From: an uncultured Pelagibacteraceae bacterium
Lineage (GTDB): Bacteria > Pseudomonadota > Alphaproteobacteria > Pelagibacterales > Pelagibacteraceae
Length of the DNA: 64,000 nucleotides
Assembly: GCA_902616145.1 (NCBI GenBank)
Contig: CACMRM010000002.1
Location: 62,001 to 126,000 of the forward strand
Reading direction: 5' to 3'
Numbering within the stretch: the first letter of the stretch is position 1; every line of letters begins with the position of its first letter. A model generated the notes under the pieces. The model was not told the DNA's origin, made no database searches, and saw only the letters and a program-made list of their open reading frames with translations. Shown here one piece after another: positions 9,050 through 16,709 of this stretch. The translations under genes and the position numbers were made by a program.

Positions 9050-10129
9050 ATGGGAACAATTAATGAGTCTTTAACCTTTGACGATGTATTACTAGTCCCG
9101 CAATATTCTAGTGTTTTACCGTCGGAAACAAATATAACGAGTAATCTAACAGAAAATATAAAATTAAAAGTTCCGTTTTTATCCTCTGCAATGGATACAG
9201 TCACTGAATCAAAAATGGCTATTGCTATAGCCAGAGTAGGTGGTATTGGAATAATACACAGAAATTTTAGTATTAAAGATCAATCAAAAGAAATAACAAA
9301 AGTAAAAAAAAATAATTTTCTTGTTGGAGCAGCTGTTGGTACAGATAGAGATGATATTAAAAGAGCAAAGTCATTACTAGACCATGGATGTGATTTAATA
9401 GTAATCGACACTGCACATGGACATAGTGAAAAAGTTCTTAGGACTTTGTCAAAACTAAAAAAGATTAATAAACTTATTCCAATATGCGTTGGAAATATTG
9501 CAACCGGTGAAGCCGCAAAAAAATTATATAATTCTGGCGCGGATATAATCAAAGTAGGTATTGGACCGGGTTCAATTTGTACTACAAGAATAGTTGCAGG
9601 TATTGGCGTTCCGCAAATTTCAGCAATTATGGATGTAAAAAAGTCTCTTAAAAAAAAGAAGATTAAAATTATTTCAGATGGTGGAATAAAATTTTCAGGA
9701 GATATTGCTAAGGCTCTTGCCGCAGGCGCTGATGCTATAATGATGGGATCAATATTTGCAGGCACTAATGAAAGTCCAGGAAAAAAATTTAAACTAAATG
9801 GTAAATTTTATAAACAATATAGAGGTATGGGATCTATTGGCGCAATGTCCTCTGGGTCTGCTAATAGGTATTTTCAAAAAAATTACAAAGATAAATCAAA
9901 ATTTGTTCCAGAGGGAGTGGAAGGAAGGGTAGAGTATAAAGGCGATGTTTCAAAAATAATTTATCAACTTAAAGGCGGTTTACAGTCATCAATGGGTTAC
10001 ATAGGAGCTAAAAACCTTAACCAAATTTCGAAAAATGCAAAATTTATTAAAATTACAAAAGCCGGTTTCTATGAAAGTATGGTACATAGCGTAGAAATGA
10101 CTGATAATAATATTAATTTTAAAATATGA
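9050..10129 (+). CDS. guaB: IMP dehydrogenase lacking the CBS (Bateman) regulatory module
   Basis: The enzyme oxidises IMP to XMP with NAD+, the committed step to GMP. Catalytic residues are intact: nucleophile Cys177 in GIGPGSICTTR, phosphate-site ISDGGIKFSGD, and the flap segment YRGMGSIGAMSSGSANRYF with PEGVEGRVEYKG. The last two distinguish it from GMP reductase, which has a similar length. It has only 359 residues against about 490 usually. The catalytic barrel runs directly from IIHRNFSIKDQSKEITKVKK (68-87) to LVGAAVGTDRDD (91-102), exactly where other IMPDHs insert two CBS domains. No frameshift is needed to explain this, so it is a clean domain loss. It overlaps the next gene by 4 bases (ATGA) and guaA follows, so the two GMP steps sit in one run. 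Confidence 0.95.
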   Translation: MGTINESLTFDDVLLVPQYSSVLPSETNITSNLTENIKLKVPFLSSAMDTVTESKMAIAIARVGGIGIIHRNFSIKDQSKEITKVKKNNFLVGAAVGTDRDDIKRAKSLLDHGCDLIVIDTAHGHSEKVLRTLSKLKKINKLIPICVGNIATGEAAKKLYNSGADIIKVGIGPGSICTTRIVAGIGVPQISAIMDVKKSLKKKKIKIISDGGIKFSGDIAKALAAGADAIMMGSIFAGTNESPGKKFKLNGKFYKQYRGMGSIGAMSSGSANRYFQKNYKDKSKFVPEGVEGRVEYKGDVSKIIYQLKGGLQSSMGYIGAKNLNQISKNAKFIKITKAGFYESMVHSVEMTDNNINFKI

Positions 10130-10548
10130 TCAAAAGATGTTTAAAAATAATTTTAATAACTTGTATTTTTCCAAATTTTTTACTAGCTAACACTCAGTTC
10201 TTTCAAGAGGGATTAAATCTTTTTAAAAGCAAAAAGTTTAATGAAGCAAAATTTAAATTTGAGCAAGATATTGTTTTAAATCCTAAAAATGAATTATCAT
10301 ATTTATATTTATCAAAAATATTTAAAAAATTGGATGAAAAAGAATTACAAGAACAAAACCTAAATACAGTAATATTACTAGACCCTAAAAATGAGGAGGC
10401 TATCTATAATTTAGCTAAACTTAAGTTAGAGTCCTCAGATTACAAAAATAGCAAAGAGTTAAACAATAGGTTATTAAATTTATGTGATAAATTTTGTATT
10501 AAAAGCAAAAAATTAAAATTAGAAATTGAAAATTTATCGAAAAAGTAA
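10126..10548 (+). CDS. Small exported TPR-like protein between guaB and guaA
   Basis: This is a 140-residue protein with an N-terminal signal peptide (hydrophobic stretch ending FPNFLLANT, cleavage likely after LLA). It is followed by degenerate tetratricopeptide-type helices: FFQEGLNLFKSKKFNEAKFK, then a block with LNPKNELSYLYLSKIFKKL and another with LDPKNEEAIYNLAKLKL. Spacing of the LNPKNE/LDPKNE motifs is close to the 34-residue TPR period. Two Cys near the C-terminus (LCDKFC) could form a disulfide. It overlaps the guaB stop by ATGA and ends one base before guaA. I do not recognise a specific function; a periplasmic scaffold is the most that can be said. Confidence 0.75.
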   Translation: MIKRCLKIILITCIFPNFLLANTQFFQEGLNLFKSKKFNEAKFKFEQDIVLNPKNELSYLYLSKIFKKLDEKELQEQNLNTVILLDPKNEEAIYNLAKLKLESSDYKNSKELNNRLLNLCDKFCIKSKKLKLEIENLSKK

Positions 10549-12108
10549 ATGCAATTTCAAAATATTAAAGAAAAAATTTTAATTATTGATTTTGGATCTC
10601 AGGTAACAAAATTGATTGCTAGGCGAGTGAGGGATTTTGGCGTTTTTTCAGAAGTCATCACCCCTAAAGAATTTAAAAAAATTAGATATTTCAAAACTAT
10701 AAAAGGCATTATTCTTTCAGGCGGACCTTCATCTGTGAATAATATGAATTTTGAGAGTCTGCCTAAGTATATATTTTCATTAAAGATACCAATATTAGGT
10801 ATATGCTATGGCCTTCAACTAATCTCCAAATTGTTAGGGGGCAAAATAAAATCCTCTTATAAAAAGAGAGAATTCGGAAGAGCGTTTATTTTTAAAGAAA
10901 AAGAATCTCTACTGACAAAAAATTTTTTTCGATCAAAGAATTGTGTATGGATGAGCCATCAAGATGCTGTAATTAAATTGCCAAAAAACTTCAAAAATAT
11001 AGCCTTTACCAAAGACTCTAGACTAACAATTATTGAAAATACCAAAGAAAAAATTTATGGAGTGCAATTTCATCCTGAAGTAACCCACACCGACAATGGA
11101 AATCAAATATTCAAAAATTTTTTATTTAAAATTTGTAAAATAAAAAGTAAGTGGAATATTGCTAATCAGAAAATCACGCTTACACAAAATATAAAAAAAA
11201 TTGTTGGTAATAATAAAGTCATTTGTGCTTTATCAGGCGGAGTAGATAGCAGTGTTGTTGCACTTTTAGTAAATAAAGCTATCAAAAAAAATCTAATTTG
11301 CATTATGGTTGACACTGGCTTAATGAGAAAAAATGAGTTTAAATATACTTATAAAATTTTTAAAAAAAAATATAAATTAAATCTTAAGTTAATTAATGCA
11401 TCAAATATTTTTTTAAAAAAATTAAAAAATATTTCAAATCCTGAGTTGAAAAGAAAAATTATTGGAAACCTGTTTATCAAGGTATTTGAAAAAGAGGCTC
11501 GTAAAATTAAAAATGTTAAATTTTTAGCTCAAGGAACACTTTATCCAGACGTTATTGAAAGCAGATCATCAACAGGCAGTAAATCTTCTAAAATCAAATC
11601 TCACCATAATGTGGGAGGTTTACCGAAAAAAATGAACTTAAAATTGATTGAACCTTTAAGAGAACTTTTCAAAGATGAAGTTAGATCTTTGGGTAAATCT
11701 CTAGGGCTTGTGGAAAGCATATGTTACAGGCATCCTTTTCCAGGTCCGGGTTTAGGAATAAGAATAATTGGAAATATAACACCTGAAAAAGTAAAAATTC
11801 TTCAGGAAGCAGACTATATTTTCATAAATGAACTCAATAAAACCAAACTTTATAATAAAATTTGGCAAGCGTACGCTTCCCTTTTGTCAGTTAAAACTGT
11901 AGGTGTTATGGGTGATACAAGGACTTATGAATATACATGCTTATTAAGAGCAGTAACATCCGAGGATGGAATGACAGCAGATTATTTCTCTTTCCCTAAA
12001 GAATTTTTGGATAACATTTCAAATAAGATTATAAATAAAGTGAAAGGCATTAATAGAGTTGTTTATGATATAAGCTCGAAACCTCCAAGCACCATTGAAT
12101 TAGAATAG
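10549..12108 (+). CDS. guaA: GMP synthase (glutamine-hydrolysing)
   Basis: The enzyme converts XMP to GMP using ATP and glutamine. Both halves are present in 519 residues: a class I glutamine amidotransferase domain with nucleophile Cys86 in [10 protein letters not shown] and His/Glu in QFHPEVTHT, then an ATP-pyrophosphatase domain with the P-loop [10 protein letters not shown] (about 227) and the C-terminal dimerisation domain ([14 protein letters not shown], and the C-terminal PPSTIELE typical of GuaA). It starts immediately after the stop of the TPR-like gene. No truncation. Confidence 0.98.
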   Translation: MQFQNIKEKILIIDFGSQVTKLIARRVRDFGVFSEVITPKEFKKIRYFKTIKGIILSGGPSSVNNMNFESLPKYIFSLKIPILGICYGLQLISKLLGGKIKSSYKKREFGRAFIFKEKESLLTKNFFRSKNCVWMSHQDAVIKLPKNFKNIAFTKDSRLTIIENTKEKIYGVQFHPEVTHTDNGNQIFKNFLFKICKIKSKWNIANQKITLTQNIKKIVGNNKVICALSGGVDSSVVALLVNKAIKKNLICIMVDTGLMRKNEFKYTYKIFKKKYKLNLKLINASNIFLKKLKNISNPELKRKIIGNLFIKVFEKEARKIKNVKFLAQGTLYPDVIESRSSTGSKSSKIKSHHNVGGLPKKMNLKLIEPLRELFKDEVRSLGKSLGLVESICYRHPFPGPGLGIRIIGNITPEKVKILQEADYIFINELNKTKLYNKIWQAYASLLSVKTVGVMGDTRTYEYTCLLRAVTSEDGMTADYFSFPKEFLDNISNKIINKVKGINRVVYDISSKPPSTIELE

Positions 12109-12117
12109 AAGCTAAAT

Positions 12118-12891
12118 ATGAATAATAAAATAAAAAAAATCTTAAGAAAAAAAGGAAAATCAAAGATAGTAAGTTTGACTGCATATTCTAAATCAGTAGC
12201 GAGATTGCTCGATAAATATTGTGATATCGTTCTTGTAGGAGACTCAATGGCAAATGTTTTATACGGTCAAGAGAATACTCACCAAATCTCGTTACAAAAT
12301 ATAATTGAGCATAGTCTAAGTGTTAAAAAAGGTTTAAATAAATCTTTGCTAGTAGTTGATATGCCAAAAGGGAGTTATAGAAATAAGCTCATTGCAAAAA
12401 AAAATGCTAAATTAATTAAAAAAGAAACCAAATGTGATGCAGTCAAATTAGAAAATAATAAAGATAATTTTAAGATTATTAAAGAACTTGTTACATCTAA
12501 AATTCCAGTAATGGGTCACATTGGTTATACACCTCAATTCAAGAAAAAATTTAAAGTAGAGGGAAAAACACATAAAGAAATAAAAAGACTTTTAAAAGAA
12601 GCACTGAAAATAGAAAGGGCAGGTGCTTTTGCTATTGTACTTGAATGTGTTTCGGAAAATTGTGCAAAAGAAATAACTAAAAAGCTCTCAATTCCAACTA
12701 TTGGCATTGGATCATCAAAATTCTGCGACGGACAGATATTAGTTACAGACGATATGCTTGGGTTGAGTGGCTTTTACCCTAAATTTGTAAAAAAATATGT
12801 TTCATTAAATAGAGTTATTGAAAAAGCTGTAAAAAAATATAGTAGTGATGTCAAATTAAGCAAATTTCCAAAAACTAGAAATATATACTAA
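12118..12891 (+). CDS. panB: 3-methyl-2-oxobutanoate hydroxymethyltransferase
   Basis: The enzyme adds a hydroxymethyl group from methylene-tetrahydrofolate to 2-oxoisovalerate, giving ketopantoate, the first step to pantothenate (vitamin B5) and CoA. Family motifs: SLTAYSKSVARLLD at the N-terminus, the metal-site segment DIVLVGDSMANVLYG, MGHIGYTPQF, and the catalytic Glu in AIVLECVSENC followed by PTIGIGSS. Length 257 is normal. No panC or panD is nearby in the window. It starts 9 bases after guaA and overlaps the next gene by one base (TAATG). Confidence 0.95.
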   Translation: MNNKIKKILRKKGKSKIVSLTAYSKSVARLLDKYCDIVLVGDSMANVLYGQENTHQISLQNIIEHSLSVKKGLNKSLLVVDMPKGSYRNKLIAKKNAKLIKKETKCDAVKLENNKDNFKIIKELVTSKIPVMGHIGYTPQFKKKFKVEGKTHKEIKRLLKEALKIERAGAFAIVLECVSENCAKEITKKLSIPTIGIGSSKFCDGQILVTDDMLGLSGFYPKFVKKYVSLNRVIEKAVKKYSSDVKLSKFPKTRNIY

Positions 12892-13400
12892 TGGAAGAGA
12901 ATTCAGATCAAAAAATCGAGTTAAAAGATAGAATTGTTTTCTTCCTAAAGAAAAATAAGTTTAAGCTAATAACTTTAATATTTTTTATACTTATTATAAT
13001 ATTTTTTTTTATGTTTTTAAAAATCCAAAATGAGAAAAAAGATAATTTAATCTCAGAAAAGTATATTACAGCAGGTCTATATTTGTCGTCTAATGAAAAT
13101 GAAAAATCTAAAAAACTCTTCGAAGAAATAATTCTTAGTGAGAATAAGTTCTATTCAATTTTAGCTCTAAATTCTATTTTAGAAAAAAACTTAGAGAAAG
13201 ATGAAAACAAAATTTTCGAGTATTTTGAGATTGTCGAAAAATCGAGAATAAATCAGGAACAAAAAGACCTTTTAATGATTAAAAAAGCTTTGTACCTTAT
13301 AAAAATGAATAAAAGTGAGAGAGGAGAAGTAATTTTAGAAAAGCTTATTAATAAAGAATCAAATTTCAAAAATTTGGCAGAGGAAATACTTAATAAGTAA
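12891..13400 (+). CDS. YfgM-like membrane-anchored protein upstream of bamB
   Basis: A 169-residue protein with a basic cytoplasmic N-terminus, one very hydrophobic helix (about 24-43, LITLIFFILIIIFFFMFLK) and a periplasmic part of TPR-like helices. E. coli YfgM has the same plan, is an ancillary periplasmic chaperone of the Sec translocon, and is encoded directly before bamB, as here. Sequence identity appears low, so assignment rests on architecture and gene order. It overlaps the panB stop by one base. Confidence 0.65.
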   Translation: MEENSDQKIELKDRIVFFLKKNKFKLITLIFFILIIIFFFMFLKIQNEKKDNLISEKYITAGLYLSSNENEKSKKLFEEIILSENKFYSILALNSILEKNLEKDENKIFEYFEIVEKSRINQEQKDLLMIKKALYLIKMNKSERGEVILEKLINKESNFKNLAEEILNK

Positions 13401-13408
13401 ATTTTTAG

Positions 13409-14725
13409 ATGAGAATATTTTTTTTTATTATTTCTTATCTCACTTTGATAAATTGCTCCTTTGATACAAAATCTGGTATTTGGAAAAACCCTAATTATCA
13501 AACAGATAATATAGATCCACTAAAAGAATTTGAAACTGTAATTTCAACAAAAAACCAATTTGCTGAAAAAATTAATATAAATAAAAATTTTAGATTTAAT
13601 TTACCAAACCAGATATCAGGGTTGAATTGGAATGAAATATTTTATAACAGAAATAATAATTTAGATAATTTCAAATTTTTTGGAGAAAATAAGTTAAAAT
13701 TTAAAAGCAAAAAATTGACTAAATTTAAAGCAAGTAAAAATATTTTTTACTCTAACGGAAACGTTATTTTGAGTGATTTAAGGGGAAATATAATTGTTTT
13801 TTCTGTTAAGTATAATAAAATAGTAAATAATTTTAACTTTTATAAAAAAAAATTTAAAAATACTAATATTCAACTCAATTTAATAATAGAGGGTGATATT
13901 ATTTATGTAACGGACAATATAGGCTATCTTTATGCTTATAACATTAAAAAAAATAAAATTATTTGGGCAAAAAATCACAAGATTCCCTTCAGATCTAATC
14001 TTAAGATTTTAAAGAACGAACTTATAGCAGCCGACCAAAATAATAATTTGTATCACTTTGATAAAAATAATGGAGATACAATGAGTGCTATACCTACTGA
14101 GGAAAGTGTAATAAAAAATCTTTTTGTAAACAATCTGTCAGTTGCAAACAATAATATAATTTATTTAAATACTTTCGGATCTGTCTACATGATAATAAAT
14201 AATAAAATAAGTTGGTTTTTAAATTTAAATAGATCCACAGATCTAAATCCATCAAATTTATTTTTAGGTTCTCCGGTAGTAAACTTAAATGATAAAATAA
14301 TTGTTTCATCTTCTGATTCAACCTATGTCTTAAATGCATTAAACGGATCTATAATTCATAAAAAAAATTTTTCATCGTCAATAAGACCCATAATATTAAA
14401 CAATTATCTATTTTTATTAACAAGAAATAATTTTCTCATCTCCATGGAATTACAAACTGGTAAAATACTTTTTTCTTATGACCTTAATGAAAAAATTGCT
14501 GCGTATTTAAACTCAAAAAAGAAAAAAGCAGAATTCAAAAGTTTCTATGTAGCAGGTAATAAAATTTACGTATTTCTAAAAAATTCTTACTATCTTAAAT
14601 TAGATATTTTCGGAAAAATTGAAAAAATTAATAAGCTTCCATCTGATATTTTTACTGACCCAATTTTTATAAACGACACAATCTTTTATCTTAACAAAAA
14701 GAATAATCTTTTAATTGTTAATTAA
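13409..14725 (+). CDS. bamB: Outer-membrane assembly lipoprotein BamB-like (PQQ-type beta-propeller)
   Basis: In proteobacteria BamB is a lipoprotein of the BAM complex that inserts beta-barrel proteins. The N-terminus is a lipoprotein signal with lipobox LINC (Cys16); Asn just before the Cys is slightly unusual. The remainder consists of repeated short beta-blades of PQQ/propeller type, for example DIIYVTDNIGYLYAYNIKKN and the later TYVLNALNGSIIHKKNF. Length 438 is typical of alphaproteobacterial BamB. It follows the YfgM-like gene, supporting the call. In related genomes der usually comes next, but here the stop is shared with the convergent purF through a TTAA tetranucleotide. Confidence 0.8.
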   Translation: MRIFFFIISYLTLINCSFDTKSGIWKNPNYQTDNIDPLKEFETVISTKNQFAEKININKNFRFNLPNQISGLNWNEIFYNRNNNLDNFKFFGENKLKFKSKKLTKFKASKNIFYSNGNVILSDLRGNIIVFSVKYNKIVNNFNFYKKKFKNTNIQLNLIIEGDIIYVTDNIGYLYAYNIKKNKIIWAKNHKIPFRSNLKILKNELIAADQNNNLYHFDKNNGDTMSAIPTEESVIKNLFVNNLSVANNNIIYLNTFGSVYMIINNKISWFLNLNRSTDLNPSNLFLGSPVVNLNDKIIVSSSDSTYVLNALNGSIIHKKNFSSSIRPIILNNYLFLLTRNNFLISMELQTGKILFSYDLNEKIAAYLNSKKKKAEFKSFYVAGNKIYVFLKNSYYLKLDIFGKIEKINKLPSDIFTDPIFINDTIFYLNKKNNLLIVN

Positions 14726-16173
14726 TTATTTGATTTACCACTTAGGAGAGATAATTGTTTGATCTTTAATCCATTTAAGCTATCTGTAGGTTTAATTGGA
14801 TAATCGCCTGTAAAATAGTGATCACTAAATTGTGGATAATTATTATTTCTATCTTCTCCAGTTAAAGCTTTATACAAACCATTTAAGCTTAAAAATTTAA
14901 GACTTTCAGCTTGAATGAGCTTGCACATTTCTTCCAAACTTTTATTATGGGCTAACAGCTCCTCTTTAGTTGGCATATCAACCCCATAATAATCTGGATA
15001 TTTAATTTCAGGACAAGCAATCCTTACATGAACCTCTTTAGCACCAGCCTCATAAAGCATTTTAACAATTTTATAACAAGTTGTTCCCCTCACAAGAGAA
15101 TCATCAATTAAAATTATAGACTTATTTTTAACTATAGTTTTCGTTGAACTTAACTTAAGTTTTACACCTAAACTTCTTATATTTTGAGATGGTTCTATAA
15201 AAGTTCTGCCAACATAATGATTTCTAATTAAACCTAGTTCAAATATTTTTTTCGATTGTTGAGCAAATCCTAAGGCCGCTGGTACCCCTGAGTCTGGAAC
15301 AGGAACTATTAGATCTGCGTTCAAGTCAGTTTCCTTCGCAAGTTCAGCACCAAGACTTTTTCTGAATTCGTAGGCGCATTTACCGTCAATTAAACTATCA
15401 GGTCTAGCAAAATATATATATTCAAATACACAAGGTCTTGATTTCAATTTTGGAAAAGGCTTAATACTTTCCAATTTTTTGTTTTCAATATAAACAATTT
15501 CACCGTTTTCAACTTCTCTTACAAATTTAGCACCAACAATATCTAATGCACAAGTTTCCGACGCAAAAATATAAGAATCTTTAAGTTTACCTATTATCAG
15601 AGGTCTTATTCCTAAAGGATCTCTCACACCAACTAATTTTTTATTTGTCATTAAAATTAAAGAATATCCGCCCTGAATTTGGAAAAGAGTATCAATTAAT
15701 TTATCCAAAAACTTTTCTCTTTTAGATTTTGCTATTAATTGAACGATTGTTTCAGTATCACTCGTAGTCCTAAAAATTGCACCTTCTTTTACTAGAGTTT
15801 CCCTTAACAATAATGCGTTAGTTAAATTTCCATTATGTGCTACGCTTAACCCTCCAATATGCAAATCAGCAAAAAAAGGTTGAATATTTCTCAAAGAAGT
15901 TTCGCCTGTTGTAGAATATCTATTATGACCTATAGCAAAATTTCCGGGTAATTTCATGATGGTATTTGGATTTGTAAAGTGATCTCCTACAAGACCCTGT
16001 CTTTTTTCTGAATGATAATTTTTACCATCGAACGATACGATGCCACATCCTTCTTGGCCCCTGTGTTGTAATGCGTGAAGACCTAAAGCTACTAATGTAG
16101 CAGCATCTTTGTAGTCTGATATTCCAAAAATACCACATTCTTCACGTAATTTGTCTAATTTAAAGTTTTTCAA
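14722..16173 (-). CDS. purF: Amidophosphoribosyltransferase
   Basis: It catalyses the first committed step of purine synthesis, PRPP plus glutamine to phosphoribosylamine. A 12-residue propeptide precedes the N-terminal nucleophile Cys13 (EECGIFGI). The Ntn-glutaminase region shows HRGQEGCGIVS, GHNRYSTTG and AHNGNLTN. The PRPP-binding signature is IILIDDSLVRGTT. The protein belongs to the shorter bacterial group that in B. subtilis carries a 4Fe-4S cluster, but I do not see the C-terminal Cys-x2-Cys pair, so a cluster is doubtful. It overlaps cvpA by 14 bases, the classic cvpA-purF pair. Confidence 0.96.
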   Translation of the reverse strand: MKNFKLDKLREECGIFGISDYKDAATLVALGLHALQHRGQEGCGIVSFDGKNYHSEKRQGLVGDHFTNPNTIMKLPGNFAIGHNRYSTTGETSLRNIQPFFADLHIGGLSVAHNGNLTNALLLRETLVKEGAIFRTTSDTETIVQLIAKSKREKFLDKLIDTLFQIQGGYSLILMTNKKLVGVRDPLGIRPLIIGKLKDSYIFASETCALDIVGAKFVREVENGEIVYIENKKLESIKPFPKLKSRPCVFEYIYFARPDSLIDGKCAYEFRKSLGAELAKETDLNADLIVPVPDSGVPAALGFAQQSKKIFELGLIRNHYVGRTFIEPSQNIRSLGVKLKLSSTKTIVKNKSIILIDDSLVRGTTCYKIVKMLYEAGAKEVHVRIACPEIKYPDYYGVDMPTKEELLAHNKSLEEMCKLIQAESLKFLSLNGLYKALTGEDRNNNYPQFSDHYFTGDYPIKPTDSLNGLKIKQLSLLSGKSNN

Positions 16174-16708
16174 TTTTTTCTTTCGTATCTAAAAAATCCT
16201 CGCTTGATGGAAATTCCTCAACCAATATTTCGCTTCCCATATTTATCAAGTAAAATGAATAAGCCTCCTCTGCTGATATACCCCAATTCTTGTAAGGATA
16301 AAACCAATTTAATATAGAAAATAAACATATAGAAACAACATATCCTTTGAATATTCCAAAAAATATACCAAATGTTTTATCAATAGAACCTACGCCAGTC
16401 CAAGTCACCGCTCTTCCAATAGCTTTACCTATAACAATTGCTGAAAAAAGTGTTAAAAAAAATATTATAATCCCAAGACCCACACTATTGATAAATTGTG
16501 ATTCAATGTAATCACTTACAGTTGGTTGAAACTTAGGGACTAAAATTATAGTAACTATGGTCGATAATACCCATTTCATAAAAGAAATTAAACTTAAAGA
16601 AAAACCTTTAAAAAAACATTGTGTAATACAATATACAAAAATAATAATTACTATCGTATCAAAGATGTTGAAATTATTTTTAATTGCTAAAAAAAATTCG
16701 TCAATCAT
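16160..16708 (-). CDS. cvpA: CvpA family membrane protein
   Basis: CvpA is an inner-membrane protein first found through colicin V production; its molecular role is not settled. The 182 residues contain four hydrophobic segments with the family's conserved central part (LGIIIFFLTLFSAIVIGKAI, then a short loop with TFGIFFGIFKGYVV). Its place upstream of and overlapping purF is one of the best conserved features of the family. It begins one base after the stop of the RND gene and so is probably in the same transcript. Confidence 0.9.
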   Translation of the reverse strand: MIDEFFLAIKNNFNIFDTIVIIIFVYCITQCFFKGFSLSLISFMKWVLSTIVTIILVPKFQPTVSDYIESQFINSVGLGIIIFFLTLFSAIVIGKAIGRAVTWTGVGSIDKTFGIFFGIFKGYVVSICLFSILNWFYPYKNWGISAEEAYSFYLINMGSEILVEEFPSSEDFLDTKEKIEKL

Positions 16709-16709
16709 T

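Noticed and set aside
9280-9765. A 161-codon open frame antisense to guaB
   Set aside because: It lies wholly inside guaB, its product is a run of Ile/Ala/Ser/Phe without a recognisable motif, and there is no ribosome binding site. Long antisense frames are expected opposite Lys/Gly-rich codons in AT-rich genes.
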